NCBI RefSeq assembly: GCF_008365405.1
Contig: NZ_QOKV01000002.1
Coordinates: 248,001-312,000, forward strand
DNA length: 64,000 nt
Direction of reading: 5' to 3'
DNA from: Azospirillum brasilense
GTDB lineage: Bacteria > Pseudomonadota > Alphaproteobacteria > Azospirillales > Azospirillaceae
This document shows, one piece after another, positions 20,401 through 30,034 of the stretch (its first letter is position 1; every line of letters begins with the position of its first letter). A program made the position numbers and the translations under genes. Under the pieces are notes generated by a model that searched no databases, had not been told where the DNA came from, and was given only the letters and a program-made list of their open reading frames with translations.

Positions 20401-23400
20401 GCTGTCCCCGCGCCGCCTGCCCGGCGCCCTCGCCCATCCCGCCGCCGGCCTCGACCTCGCTTTCAGCCACGAGCCGGTGACGGCGGAGGACGGCGAAGGG
20501 CTGGAACTGGCGCTGTTGTGGAACCCGGACGTCTACACGGAGACCACCGCGCGCTCCTGGCTGGCCGGCTTCGCCGCCTGGGCGCGCTGGCTGGCCGCCG
20601 ACCCGGTGCGGCAGGAATCGCCGCTGCCCGCGCTGCTCCCGGAAGAGACGGCCCTTCTCGACCGCTGGGAGCACGGCGAGGAGCGCGCACGCCCGGCCCG
20701 CCGCGCCCATGAGCTGTTCGAGGAGATCGCCGCCCGCAATCCGGACCGTCCCGCCGTGGTCAGCCGCAGCGGCGTGCAGACCTATGGCGACCTGAACCGG
20801 GACGCCGACCGCGTCGCCGCCGCCCTGCGGGGCTGCGGTGTGGCGCGGCAGGAGCCGGTGGCGGTGCTGACCGGCTGCGCGCCGGACCTGCCGGCGGCGG
20901 TGCTCGGCGTCTGGAAGGCGGGGGCGGCCTATCTGCCGCTGGCCCTGGACCTGCCGCCAGAGCGCATGGCCTACATGGTCCGCGACGCCGGCGCCCGGTT
21001 GCTGATCGCGCTGGACGGCCAGTCCGTCCCGTCCGCCCTGGCCGAGGCCGTGCCGACGCTGATCCGCCCGGAGATCCTGGAAGGCTACGCCGCACCGCCG
21101 GCTGTGGCCGGGGCGCCGGACGACCTCGCCTATATCATCTACACCTCCGGCACGACCGGACATCCGAAGGGCGTGGCGGTCCGGCACGCCGGTTTCATCA
21201 ACGCCGCGCTCGCGACGGGGGAGACGGTCGGCCTGCGGGCGGACGACCGCATGGCGCTGGCGGCGACGCCGGGATTCGACGCCTCGCTGTGGGAACTCGG
21301 GCTGGCGCTGCTGCACGGAATGGCTTTGGTTCCCGTGCCGCCGGACCTGCGCGACGACCCCTGGGCGCTGAAGGACGCCTACGCGGCGTTGGGCGTCACC
21401 GTGGCTTTCCACGCGCCCTCCTACCTACGGGTCAGCCAGGAGAAGCCGTTCCGCGGCCTGCGCGTCCTGCTGACCGGCGGGGAGGCGCCGAACGCCGACG
21501 ACGCCCGCCACCACGCCGCCGATCTCGCCTTCTGGAACGCCTACGGCCCCACGGAGGCGAGCATCCTCGCGTCCATGGGCCGCATTCTGCCGAACAGTGG
21601 ACGCGGCGGGCCGGTGCCCGCCGGGCGCCCGCTGCCCAACACCCGCGTCACGCTGCGCCGTCCGGACGGCACGCCGGTTCCGCCCGGCCTGCCGGGAGAA
21701 GTCTGGCTGGGCGGGGTGGGCCTCGCCCGCGGCTACCTCAACAACCCGGAGCTGACCGCCCGCGCCTTTGTCGAGACGGCGGAGGGCCGCTTCTACCGCA
21801 CCGGCGATCTGGGCCGCTGGACAGCGGATGGACAGCTGGTCCTGTGCGGCCGCGTCGACCATCAGGTGAAGCTGCACGGCCAGCGCGTCGAGCTTGCCGA
21901 GATCGAGCAGGACCTGCTGGCCCACCCTGCCGCCGCGCAGGCCGTCGTCCTGGTGGACGCCGCCGCGGAGGGCACCAAGGCCCTGCGCGCCTTCGTCCGC
22001 GCCAAGGACGGCGCCACCCTGCCCGACGAGGAGGCGTGGCGCGCCTTCCTGGCGGACCGCCTGCCCGCCTTCATGGTGCCGGCCAATGTGACGGCGGTGG
22101 ACAGCGTCCCCCTGACACCCGCGGGCAAAATCGACCGGGACGCCCTGCTCCGCCTCGCCCACGCCCATGGCGATGCCACCACGGTGGAGCGGCAGGGGCC
22201 GCGGGACGGGCTCGAACGCCGCATCGCCGCCCTGTGGGGCGGCCTGTTGGGCGAGGAGGTCGCACGCACCGACAATTTCTTCGCGCTCGGCGGCAACAGC
22301 CTGCTGGCGGTGACCATCGCGCACCGGCTGTCCCAGGACCTGGGCGTGACCGTTCCGGCGCGCGCCCTGTTCGCCGCACCGACCCTGGCCGGCTTCGCCC
22401 GCAAGGTGGCGGAGTTGCGCGATGCGGAAGCGCCCCAGGCCGACGCGGATGACTCCGACCTCGCCACCGAAGGCGAACGGGAGTTCCGGGTGGCCGAAGC
22501 GGCGGGGCTGGACACGCGCCCCTTCATCATCCCGGTGATCCGCACCGTGGAGGGGGAAGTCCCGGACCCGGCCCGCTGGTCGGACGCCTGGAGGGCGCTC
22601 GCCGAGCGGCACGAGGCGCTGCGCACGACCTTCGCTGAGGACGCCGAAGGGCGGTTGCGACGCTGCATCGCCCCCACCGTCGGCGCCACTCCGGAGCTGT
22701 GCGATCAACCCGACCGCGCCGCGGCGCTGGCCCACATCCGCACCCGCCAGGCCCAACCATTCGCCATGGCGACCGCGCCGCTGTGGCGCGCCGGGCTGGT
22801 AACGCTGGCGGACGGAGGTGCTCCGCTGTTCTGGATGGCGATGCATCATTCCATCGGCGACGGGCGCTCGGTCGGCATCCTGTTGGATGAGTTGACCGCC
22901 CTTCTAGCCGGCAACCGGTTGCCGCCCCTGTCCGCCCGCTACGCCGCCATGGCCGCCCGCGAGCGTCGTTATCTGGACAGCCCGGACCGAGCGGCGGACG
23001 AGGCCCATTGGCGGGAACACCTGTCCGCCCTGCCCGCCGAGGCGTTCGACGACTGGCCGCTCGACACGCCGCGCGCCGCCGGGGCCACACCGGGCAGCCA
23101 CCGCTTCGAGCTGCGTTTGGACCCGGCCACCGCCGCCGGGTTGAAGACCGTCGCCCGTCGGCACGAGGCCAGCCTGCACGCCGTCTTCCTGACCCTGCTG
23201 GCGCGGGAGGTGCGGCGGCGCACCGGGCGCGGCGACTTCACCATCGGCACCACCGGCGACATTCGGGAAACCGCCGAGGACGCGCGGGTTGTCGGCTATG
23301 GCGTGACCATGCTGCCGCTGGCTTTCCGGCCCGCTGCCGGGCTGCCTTTCGCAGCGGAGTTGCGCGCCACCCAGGCAGCCCTGGCCAACGCGCTCCAGCA

Positions 23401-26400
23401 CGCCCGCCTGCCCTTCGCGCGGATCTGCCACGGCTTCTGGGCGGATCGCCCGCAGCAGCGCGACCCGGCCCGCTACCCGCTGTTCGACATCGCGGTGACG
23501 GAAAACCCGCAAGCCGGCCCCGCCCCCGGCCCGCTGCGCCTCGTCCGCCCCGATGGCGACGGGCTGGCCTATGAACGCACCGACCATTCGCCGGGTCAGG
23601 ACATGGTGCTGATCCACGAAGGGCTGGCCGACGGCGGGCTGCTGCTGCAATGGCACGTCAACGCCGCGCTCTACGCCAAGGACACGGCGGAGCGCTGGTT
23701 CGACGCGCTGGCCGGCTGGGCGCGCTGGCTGGGGGGCGATGCCGCCCGCGCCGAGGCGACGCCGCCCTCCCTGCTGCCGGAGGAGGAGACGACGCTCGCG
23801 GCGTGGGAGCACGGCCCGGCGGCGGAACGCCCGGCGCTGCCCTTCCACGCGCTGTTCGAGCGGCTGATCGACCGGCCCGGCACCGGCCAGGGCGGACGCC
23901 CGGCGGTCATCACCACCGACCGCGTGTTGACCTACCGCGCCGTGGAGGCCGACGCCAACGCCATCGCCCACGCCCTGCGGGAGCGCAGGGTGGAGCGGGG
24001 CACTGTGGTCGCCGTCCTGACCGGCCGCTCTCCCAACCTGCCCGCCGCGCTTCTGGGCGTGTGGAAGACGGGAGCGGTCTATCTGCCGCTCGCCGCCGAT
24101 CTGCCGGCGGAACGGCTGGCCTTCATCGTCGGAGACGCCGGAGCGGCACTGCTGCTGGCGCTGGACGGAGTGGCTGTGCCCGACGCGCTGTCCGCCCTGC
24201 CGCTTCTGCGTCCGGAGGACCTTTCCGCCGATTTCCGCACGTCACAAGCCCTCCGTCCACAGGCTACGACCGGACCGGAGGACACCGCCTATATCCTCTA
24301 CACCTCCGGCTCCACCGGCCGGCCCAAGGGCACGCCGGTCAGCCACGGCGCCTACGTGAACATGGTGCTGGGAGCCGTCGAGACCTTCGGCCTGACCGCC
24401 GACGACCGGACGCTGATGTTCGCCTCGCCCTCTTTCGACGTGTCGCTGTCGGACATCGGCGTGCCGCTGGCCGCCGGGGCGGCGCTCTGCGCCGTTCCCT
24501 ACGAGGTGCTGAGCGCGCCGGCGCGCCTGATCGCCTTCCTGGAGGAGCAGCGGGTGACCGTCGCCGACCTCACCCCGACCTATCTGCGCCTGTTCGACGG
24601 GGCGGAACTGCCGTCGCTGCGCATCCTGGTGACCGGCGGCGAGGGGCCCCTTGCGGCGGATGTGCGCGCCTATGCCGGGCGGCTGCGCTACTACAACGCC
24701 TACGGCCCGACCGAGAACACCATCACCAGCGCCATGGGGCTGCTCGGCACGGAGGATCGGGGATTCCTGCCCGTCGGCCGACCGCTGCCCAACACGTCGG
24801 TCCACATCCGCGACGCGGCGGGCCGGCCGGTGCCGCCGGGGGCGGTGGGGGAGATCTGGCTGGGCGGCGCCAACCTCGCCCGCGGCTATCGGAACCGCCC
24901 GGAGCAGGAGGCGGTGGCCTTCATCGGGACGGGACGCGGACGGCTCTACCGCTCCGGCGACCTCGGACGCTGGCGCACCGACGGCGAGTTGGAGGTGCTG
25001 GGCCGCATCGACGATCAGGTGAAGCTGAACGGCATCCGCATCGAACTCGGCGAGATCGAACAGGCGCTGGGCGCCCACCCCGACATCGCGCAAGCCGTGG
25101 CCCTGGTGCAGGGCAAGGCCGGCGCCGCGCAGAGCCTGTGGGCGTTCGTCCGCCCCATCCCCGGCAAGCCGGTCCCGGCCGAGGAGTCCTGGCGCGGCTG
25201 GCTGGCCGAACGGCTGCCCGCCGTGATGATCCCGGCGGGGGTGATCGCGGTGGAGACGGTGCCGGTCACGGCGTCCGGCAAGGTGGACCGCGTGGCGCTG
25301 CAAGAGCTGATCGCCGGTCACACCCCGCAGGGTGCGCAGATCGCACCGCAGGGCCGGCTTGAGGAAACCCTCGCCCGCGTCTGGGCGGAGCGGCTGGGCC
25401 GCGGCCCGGTCTGGCGCGACGACAATTTCTTCGCGCTCGGCGGCCACAGCCTGCTCGCCATCGCCGTCGCCCACGCGCTGGAGACGGAGCTGGGGCGCCC
25501 GGTCTCCGCCCGCGACCTGTTCACCGAACCGACCCTGCGCGGCTTCGCCGCCCGCCTCGCCGCCGCCGCTCCCTTGGACGCGCCGTCCGACGCCGAATCC
25601 GACCGCGCGACGGAGGGCCAGCGGGAGTTCTGGGTGGCCGAGCAGGCGGGGCTGGACATTCGCGGCTTCAACATTCCCCTGACATTGGCGGTGGAGGGCG
25701 ACACCCCGGCCGACGACCACTGGCGGGACGCCTGGTCCGCCCTGACCGAGCGGCACGAGGCCCTGCGCACCGGCTTCCACGAGGATGAAGGCGGCACGCT
25801 CCGCCGTGTCGTCCAGACCACGACCGCCACTCTTGAGATTGGGACGGCCTCCGACCGCGCCGCCGCTCTGGACCTCATCCGGGCCTGCCAGACGGCGCCC
25901 TTCGCCATGGCCGCTCCGCCGCTGTGGCGGGCCGGACTGGTGAGGGTGGCCGACGGCGGCGGCGACCTGTTCTGGCTGGCCCTGCACCATTCCATTGGCG
26001 ACGGCCTGTCGCTCGGCCTGCTGGCGAACGACCTCGCAGCACGGCTGCGCGGGGAGTCCCTGCCCGACCGCGCGCCCGGCTTCGGCCGCTCCGCCGCGCG
26101 GGAGGAGGCCTATCTGGCCGGCGAGACTGCCCGCCAGGATGCCGAGCATTGGCACAGCCTGCTCGCCGGAATCGACCCCGCCGCTTTCGAAGAATGGCCG
26201 CTTGATAATCCCCGTCCGCCGGTGCGCAGCGCGGAGACGGCCAAGGGAAGCCATTGCCACCGCGTCCGCCTCGCCCCGGACGTGGCGGAGGCGTTGCGCG
26301 CCCTCGCCCGGCGCACCGGCGCCAGTCTGCACGCCCTGATGATGACCCTGATGGCGCGCGAGGTGCGGCGCCGCACCGGCCGGGCGGCGTTCCTGATGGG

Positions 26401-29400
26401 CACCGCCGCCTCCACCCGCGAAACGGCGGAGGAGGCCGGCGTCGTCGGCTACTTCATCAACATGCTGCCGGTGCCCTTCCGGGTCGACCGGGGTGAGTCG
26501 CCGGAGCAGGCGGTCAAGGCCACGCAACACCGTCTGGCGGAAGCGCTGCGCCATGGTCGTCAGCCTTTCGCACGCATCCACCAGGAGTTCCGCCGCAGCA
26601 ACCCGCAGGCACAACACCCGGCCCGCTACCCGCTGTTCGATCTGGCGGTGACGGAAAATCCGGCCATGGCCGCCCCGCGGGGCGACGGGTTTCGCTTCGC
26701 GGCCATCGACGCCCTCGACGGAAACGGCATCCAGTACGAGCTGCGCCACAGCGCTCCCGCCCAGGACCTCGTCCTGGTGCATGAGGGGCAGGCGGACGGC
26801 GGGCTGGTTCTCCAGCTCTACGCCAACGCCGCCCTCTACGAGCGGGAGACCGCCCACGATTGGACCGCGGCGCTGGCCGGCTGGGCGCGGCGGCTGGCCG
26901 ATCCGCAGCGGGTGCCGGGCGACGCGCTGCCTACCCTGCTGCCGGACGAGGAGACGCGGCTCGCCGCGTGGGAGCACGGCCCGGCGATGCCGCACCCGGT
27001 TCCCTGCTTCCACCACCGGTTCGCCGCGCTGGCACGCACACAGCCGGACCGGCCCGCCCTCATCACCGACGATGGAGAAACGAGCTACGCAACGATGAAC
27101 GCCCGCGCCAACGCGCTGGCCCACGCGCTGCTGGCGCAAGGCTTGCGGACCGGCGACGCGGTCGGCGTCCTGACGGAACGCTCGCCCGCCCTGCCCGAAG
27201 CGGTCCTGGCGATCTGGAAGGCCGGGGCCGCCTATCTGCCGCTGACCCGCGACCTGCCGGCCGACCGGCTGGCCTTCATCGCCCGCGACGCCGCCATCCG
27301 CGTCGTCGTGGCGCTGGACGGCCACCCTCTGCCCGACGCGCTGGCGCAGGCCGGATATGCGGTTCTCCGCCCGGAATCCCTGACCGAGGAGTTCCGCACC
27401 GCCCATTCCCATGAACCGGAGGCCGGGGAGCGCAGCGGCCCCGGCGATCCCGCCTACATCATCCACACCTCGGGGTCCACCGGGGTGCCGAAGGGGGTGG
27501 TGCTGCATCATGGCGGGCTGCTGAACCTCGGCCTGTCGATGGCGCGGATGATGGGCGTCCAGCCGGACGAACGGACGCTCCTCAGCTCCTCTCCCTCCTT
27601 CGACGCCTGGATCTCCGATTCCGTGATGACCTGGGCGACCGGCGGCGCCCTCGTCCCCATCCGCCGCGCCGAGATGGACGACACCGCCGGGCTGCGCGCC
27701 AAGATGGAGAGGCTGGGCGTCACCTCCGCCACCCTGCCGCCCTCCTATCTGCGGCTGTTCGAACAGGCGGACCTCCCGACCCTGCGCATCCTGATGACAG
27801 TGGGCGAGCCGCCCAACGCCGCCGACGCCCTGCACTACGCGGCCCGGCTGCGCTACATCAACGGTTATGGCCCGACCGAGAACACCGCCGCGGCCAGCAT
27901 CGGCATCCTGTCCCCGGACTCGCCGTGGATGAGCGCCGGGCGCCCGCTGCCCAACACCGCCATCCACATCCTGGACGAGGACGGGGAGCCGGTTCCCCCC
28001 GGCGCCGTCGGCCATGTCTGGCTGAGCGGAATGGGGCTGGCCATCGGCTACCTGAACCGGCCCGACCTGACCGCCGCCGCCTTCGTGGAGACGCCGAAGG
28101 GCCGCCGCTACCGCACCGGCGACCTCGGCCGTTGGCTGCCCAACGGGGAGCTTCTGGTCCTCGGCCGGTCCGACAGCCAGGTGAAGCTGCGCGGCCAGCG
28201 TGTGGAACTGGGCGAGATCGAGCACCGGCTGGAGGCCCATCCCGGCGTGCAGCAGGCGGTGGCCCTGGTGGACACGCCGCCGGGCGGCACCCAGTCGCTG
28301 TGGGCCTTCGTCAGCCTCGCCCCGGACGCCGCAGAGCCGACGCAGGCCGCCTGGGCCGCCCACACGGCGGCGGCGCTGCCCGCCTACATGGTGCCGGCGG
28401 CGGTGATCCGAGTGCCGGCGATCCCGGTGACGGTGGCCGGCAAGGTGGACCGCAAGGCCCTGCTGCAAGCGCTGGCCGAACATGCCCCATCCGACGGGGC
28501 CGCCGCCGGCGCCTACACCCCGCCGCGCAACGCGGTGGAGCAGCGGGTGGCCGAACTGTGGGCCGAGCAACTCCAGCGGCCCGTTCCGGGGCGGGAGGCC
28601 GGCTTCTTCGAGTTGGGCGGCGACAGCCTGCGGGCGATCGCCGTGGTCAACCGGCTGCGCCGTGAATTCGCCTGCAAGATCAACGACCTCTATGAAGCCC
28701 CGGTGCTGGCGGACTTCGCACTGCGCCTGCGGCCCCAGCCGGACCATCTGCACCGCGTCCTCGCGTCCGTCCGATCCCATTGGCGGGACTATCAGGCGAC
28801 CCTGCCCGCCTTCGACGCCGCCCGCGACCGGGCGTTGGCCGAGCAGCAGCGAGCCTACGAGGTGCGCAACGCGGCCTACGACGCCTTCGACGGGACGGAG
28901 CGGCGCGACTATGGTGAGGTGCTGCTGACCGGCGCCACCGGCTATCTCGGCGCCTATCTGTTGCGGGAGCTTCTGTCCGATCCGACACGGCGGGTCACCG
29001 CCCTGGTCCGCGGGGGCGACGACGGGGCCGCGCGCGCCCGGCTGGGCCGCGTGCTGGCTGGCTATTTCGGGGCGGCGGGCGGGGCCGCGCTGATCGGCGA
29101 TCCGCGCCTGACCGTGCGGGCCGGGGACCTGCGCCGCGACGGGCTGGGCCTCACCCCCGCCACCCACAGCGCGCTGGCGGAGGGGGTGCGGGCGGTCTTC
29201 CACTGCGCCGCCAACGTCAACCATTTCGGACATTACGCGGAGTTCCACGCCGACAACGTCGAGGCGACCCGCCGGCTCCTCGGCCTCGCCGCCGCGCGGC
29301 GCGGCGACCCGGCGGACTTCCACCTGATCTCCACCCTGTCGGTCACCGGCAAGGCGCCGGAGGACGGCTTCAAACTCTTCACCGAATACGACGCGGTGCC

Positions 29401-30034
29401 GGAGACGCTGGACGAGAACTACTACGTCCGCAGCAAGCAGGAGGCGGAGCGGCTGGTCACGGCGGCGCGCGGCGACCTACGCAACGCCAGCATCCACCGC
29501 GTCGGCAACGTCGTCTTCGCGGCGGAGGGCGGGCCCTTGCAGCTGAACCTGCGGGACAACGCCTTCTTCCGGCAACTGGCCGCCTTCGTGCGGCTGGGGG
29601 TGGTGCCCGACGATTCGCACGTCTGGCTGTGCCACGTCGATCGCGTGGCCCGCGCCGTGGCGTTGCTGGCCGGTGCCGCTGGCCTCGCCAACGAGACGCA
29701 TCACGTGGAGAACCACCGCCGCGACACGCTGGCCGACTTCGTCACCTCGGCGGCGGGCATGGCGGGCGCTGTGAGGGCGGTCGGCTTCGACGCGTTGCTC
29801 GACCGGCTGGAGCGCGCCATCGGCGAACCCGACATGGACGGCGCGCTGGCCCAGACGCTGGAGGGCTTCGGGCTCTACGGCGGGTGTTCCCCCCAGGCGC
29901 GCGGCCGGCGGCAGGAGCTGACCTCCGAACGCACGCAGGGGCTGCTCGGCCGCATGGGCTTCGGCTGGCCGCCGGTTCCCCGCGCCGGGCAAGCCGAGAT
30001 GCTGCGCGCCGCCGCGGACCTCTTCACCCGATGA
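17438..30034 (+). CDS. Four-module nonribosomal peptide synthetase with terminal reductase
   Basis: 4198 residues. Order read from core motifs: A1 (SGSTGQPKG near 189), T1 (GGTSL near 566), C1 (HHAVVDG near 755), A2 (SGTTGHPKG near 1236), T2 (GGNSL near 1619), C2 (HHSIGDG near 1803), A3 (SGSTGRPKG near 2289), T3 (GGHSL near 2668), C3 (HHSIGDG near 2851), A4 (SGSTGVPKG near 3344), T4 (GGDSL near 3727), then a Rossmann-type reductase (TGATGYLG near 3832, YYVRSK near 3995). No epimerase, methylase or TE domain. A1 lacks the usual amino-acid-anchoring Asp and has HGATE where YGPTE is expected, so its starter is probably not an ordinary amino acid; A2-A4 keep the Asp. The reductase implies NAD(P)H-dependent release as aldehyde or alcohol. 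ATG at 17438 follows GGGG; a GTG at 17426 is possible. Overlaps the next gene by ATGA. Confidence 0.95.
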   Translation: MPDTTPHLPDNRLHLSNGFGPVRLWPDLRLHEGFERLAERHPTAPAVVTEAGILDCAGLDAAANALAHALLALGLVREEPVGVLAERSGDLPQAFLGILKAGGVYVPMVADLPPERLANMARQAGMRLLIALDGLTPPDALADALSVNGGTERPQAVLRPESLDGDSLAKSAERPNRPGPVNGLAVILFTSGSTGQPKGVLIQHDACVNLALGHTEAQGVGPGDRVLLSTSPGFILGFRELCLPLLSGAAYVPASRALIDDPARLLDHMARLGVTIALFTPSYLRLLHGVVPAGLRMILTAGERPNPDDARHYARHLDYWNMHGATEVCGTICMHKVSPRGDGPLPSGRPFTNNAVHLLDRHGNEVPDGEVGEIHVVGRGVSRGYLNQPELSAENFVETRFGRAYRTHDLGRWNEDGELETLGRADDMVKVSGQSVSLGEIERTLLRHPLVSRAAALQHQGRLTAIVESTDPEAAQSEDWRAFLGRSLPAYMVPARVRAVARMPISSAGKTDRRALLALAEEALTAARGTGGTPPQGDLERAIAAVWEEVLDTRPVMRDDPFFAIGGTSLLAIAVGQRLHTLGHPVTVPVILATQTVEALARRIAEQTDEDTALPDLTDGPATAGQEDFWVAAKLGLAAAGSHVVRVLSVRGPVPEVERWRAAWAALLERHPALRTAFHADADADGRVRWRTVPVTALPPSAGFSIDRCHVPEEARELIAGYAETPFALTEAPLARAGLMFIESGNETLFWFVLHHAVVDGQSARTVQEDVLALLLGHPLPPAPHGIALAARDEARHLRSDRAAQDRAFWQAKLDALPLEAFEELPLDQPRPTTPGGRSAPPLAERLDAATTAALTAIAKAQGVGLHGLLLAILAAETRRRRGERADLILGTGVSLRPAGAGEAVGHFVNLVPVVLPGAPAALGGQVRATQDALTEAVGHAGLPANLIQREFRQRRPDALPPARPNLFAVALTANPPRTSGDPASGLSLSPRRLPGALAHPAAGLDLAFSHEPVTAEDGEGLELALLWNPDVYTETTARSWLAGFAAWARWLAADPVRQESPLPALLPEETALLDRWEHGEERARPARRAHELFEEIAARNPDRPAVVSRSGVQTYGDLNRDADRVAAALRGCGVARQEPVAVLTGCAPDLPAAVLGVWKAGAAYLPLALDLPPERMAYMVRDAGARLLIALDGQSVPSALAEAVPTLIRPEILEGYAAPPAVAGAPDDLAYIIYTSGTTGHPKGVAVRHAGFINAALATGETVGLRADDRMALAATPGFDASLWELGLALLHGMALVPVPPDLRDDPWALKDAYAALGVTVAFHAPSYLRVSQEKPFRGLRVLLTGGEAPNADDARHHAADLAFWNAYGPTEASILASMGRILPNSGRGGPVPAGRPLPNTRVTLRRPDGTPVPPGLPGEVWLGGVGLARGYLNNPELTARAFVETAEGRFYRTGDLGRWTADGQLVLCGRVDHQVKLHGQRVELAEIEQDLLAHPAAAQAVVLVDAAAEGTKALRAFVRAKDGATLPDEEAWRAFLADRLPAFMVPANVTAVDSVPLTPAGKIDRDALLRLAHAHGDATTVERQGPRDGLERRIAALWGGLLGEEVARTDNFFALGGNSLLAVTIAHRLSQDLGVTVPARALFAAPTLAGFARKVAELRDAEAPQADADDSDLATEGEREFRVAEAAGLDTRPFIIPVIRTVEGEVPDPARWSDAWRALAERHEALRTTFAEDAEGRLRRCIAPTVGATPELCDQPDRAAALAHIRTRQAQPFAMATAPLWRAGLVTLADGGAPLFWMAMHHSIGDGRSVGILLDELTALLAGNRLPPLSARYAAMAARERRYLDSPDRAADEAHWREHLSALPAEAFDDWPLDTPRAAGATPGSHRFELRLDPATAAGLKTVARRHEASLHAVFLTLLAREVRRRTGRGDFTIGTTGDIRETAEDARVVGYGVTMLPLAFRPAAGLPFAAELRATQAALANALQHARLPFARICHGFWADRPQQRDPARYPLFDIAVTENPQAGPAPGPLRLVRPDGDGLAYERTDHSPGQDMVLIHEGLADGGLLLQWHVNAALYAKDTAERWFDALAGWARWLGGDAARAEATPPSLLPEEETTLAAWEHGPAAERPALPFHALFERLIDRPGTGQGGRPAVITTDRVLTYRAVEADANAIAHALRERRVERGTVVAVLTGRSPNLPAALLGVWKTGAVYLPLAADLPAERLAFIVGDAGAALLLALDGVAVPDALSALPLLRPEDLSADFRTSQALRPQATTGPEDTAYILYTSGSTGRPKGTPVSHGAYVNMVLGAVETFGLTADDRTLMFASPSFDVSLSDIGVPLAAGAALCAVPYEVLSAPARLIAFLEEQRVTVADLTPTYLRLFDGAELPSLRILVTGGEGPLAADVRAYAGRLRYYNAYGPTENTITSAMGLLGTEDRGFLPVGRPLPNTSVHIRDAAGRPVPPGAVGEIWLGGANLARGYRNRPEQEAVAFIGTGRGRLYRSGDLGRWRTDGELEVLGRIDDQVKLNGIRIELGEIEQALGAHPDIAQAVALVQGKAGAAQSLWAFVRPIPGKPVPAEESWRGWLAERLPAVMIPAGVIAVETVPVTASGKVDRVALQELIAGHTPQGAQIAPQGRLEETLARVWAERLGRGPVWRDDNFFALGGHSLLAIAVAHALETELGRPVSARDLFTEPTLRGFAARLAAAAPLDAPSDAESDRATEGQREFWVAEQAGLDIRGFNIPLTLAVEGDTPADDHWRDAWSALTERHEALRTGFHEDEGGTLRRVVQTTTATLEIGTASDRAAALDLIRACQTAPFAMAAPPLWRAGLVRVADGGGDLFWLALHHSIGDGLSLGLLANDLAARLRGESLPDRAPGFGRSAAREEAYLAGETARQDAEHWHSLLAGIDPAAFEEWPLDNPRPPVRSAETAKGSHCHRVRLAPDVAEALRALARRTGASLHALMMTLMAREVRRRTGRAAFLMGTAASTRETAEEAGVVGYFINMLPVPFRVDRGESPEQAVKATQHRLAEALRHGRQPFARIHQEFRRSNPQAQHPARYPLFDLAVTENPAMAAPRGDGFRFAAIDALDGNGIQYELRHSAPAQDLVLVHEGQADGGLVLQLYANAALYERETAHDWTAALAGWARRLADPQRVPGDALPTLLPDEETRLAAWEHGPAMPHPVPCFHHRFAALARTQPDRPALITDDGETSYATMNARANALAHALLAQGLRTGDAVGVLTERSPALPEAVLAIWKAGAAYLPLTRDLPADRLAFIARDAAIRVVVALDGHPLPDALAQAGYAVLRPESLTEEFRTAHSHEPEAGERSGPGDPAYIIHTSGSTGVPKGVVLHHGGLLNLGLSMARMMGVQPDERTLLSSSPSFDAWISDSVMTWATGGALVPIRRAEMDDTAGLRAKMERLGVTSATLPPSYLRLFEQADLPTLRILMTVGEPPNAADALHYAARLRYINGYGPTENTAAASIGILSPDSPWMSAGRPLPNTAIHILDEDGEPVPPGAVGHVWLSGMGLAIGYLNRPDLTAAAFVETPKGRRYRTGDLGRWLPNGELLVLGRSDSQVKLRGQRVELGEIEHRLEAHPGVQQAVALVDTPPGGTQSLWAFVSLAPDAAEPTQAAWAAHTAAALPAYMVPAAVIRVPAIPVTVAGKVDRKALLQALAEHAPSDGAAAGAYTPPRNAVEQRVAELWAEQLQRPVPGREAGFFELGGDSLRAIAVVNRLRREFACKINDLYEAPVLADFALRLRPQPDHLHRVLASVRSHWRDYQATLPAFDAARDRALAEQQRAYEVRNAAYDAFDGTERRDYGEVLLTGATGYLGAYLLRELLSDPTRRVTALVRGGDDGAARARLGRVLAGYFGAAGGAALIGDPRLTVRAGDLRRDGLGLTPATHSALAEGVRAVFHCAANVNHFGHYAEFHADNVEATRRLLGLAAARRGDPADFHLISTLSVTGKAPEDGFKLFTEYDAVPETLDENYYVRSKQEAERLVTAARGDLRNASIHRVGNVVFAAEGGPLQLNLRDNAFFRQLAAFVRLGVVPDDSHVWLCHVDRVARAVALLAGAAGLANETHHVENHRRDTLADFVTSAAGMAGAVRAVGFDALLDRLERAIGEPDMDGALAQTLEGFGLYGGCSPQARGRRQELTSERTQGLLGRMGFGWPPVPRAGQAEMLRAAADLFTR

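Noticed and set aside
24242..29323. 1693-codon open frame on the reverse strand inside the NRPS gene
   Set aside because: It is the antisense shadow of the NRPS in GC-rich codons. Its translation is Gly/Arg/Gln-rich low complexity with no domain, while the forward frame has all NRPS motifs.
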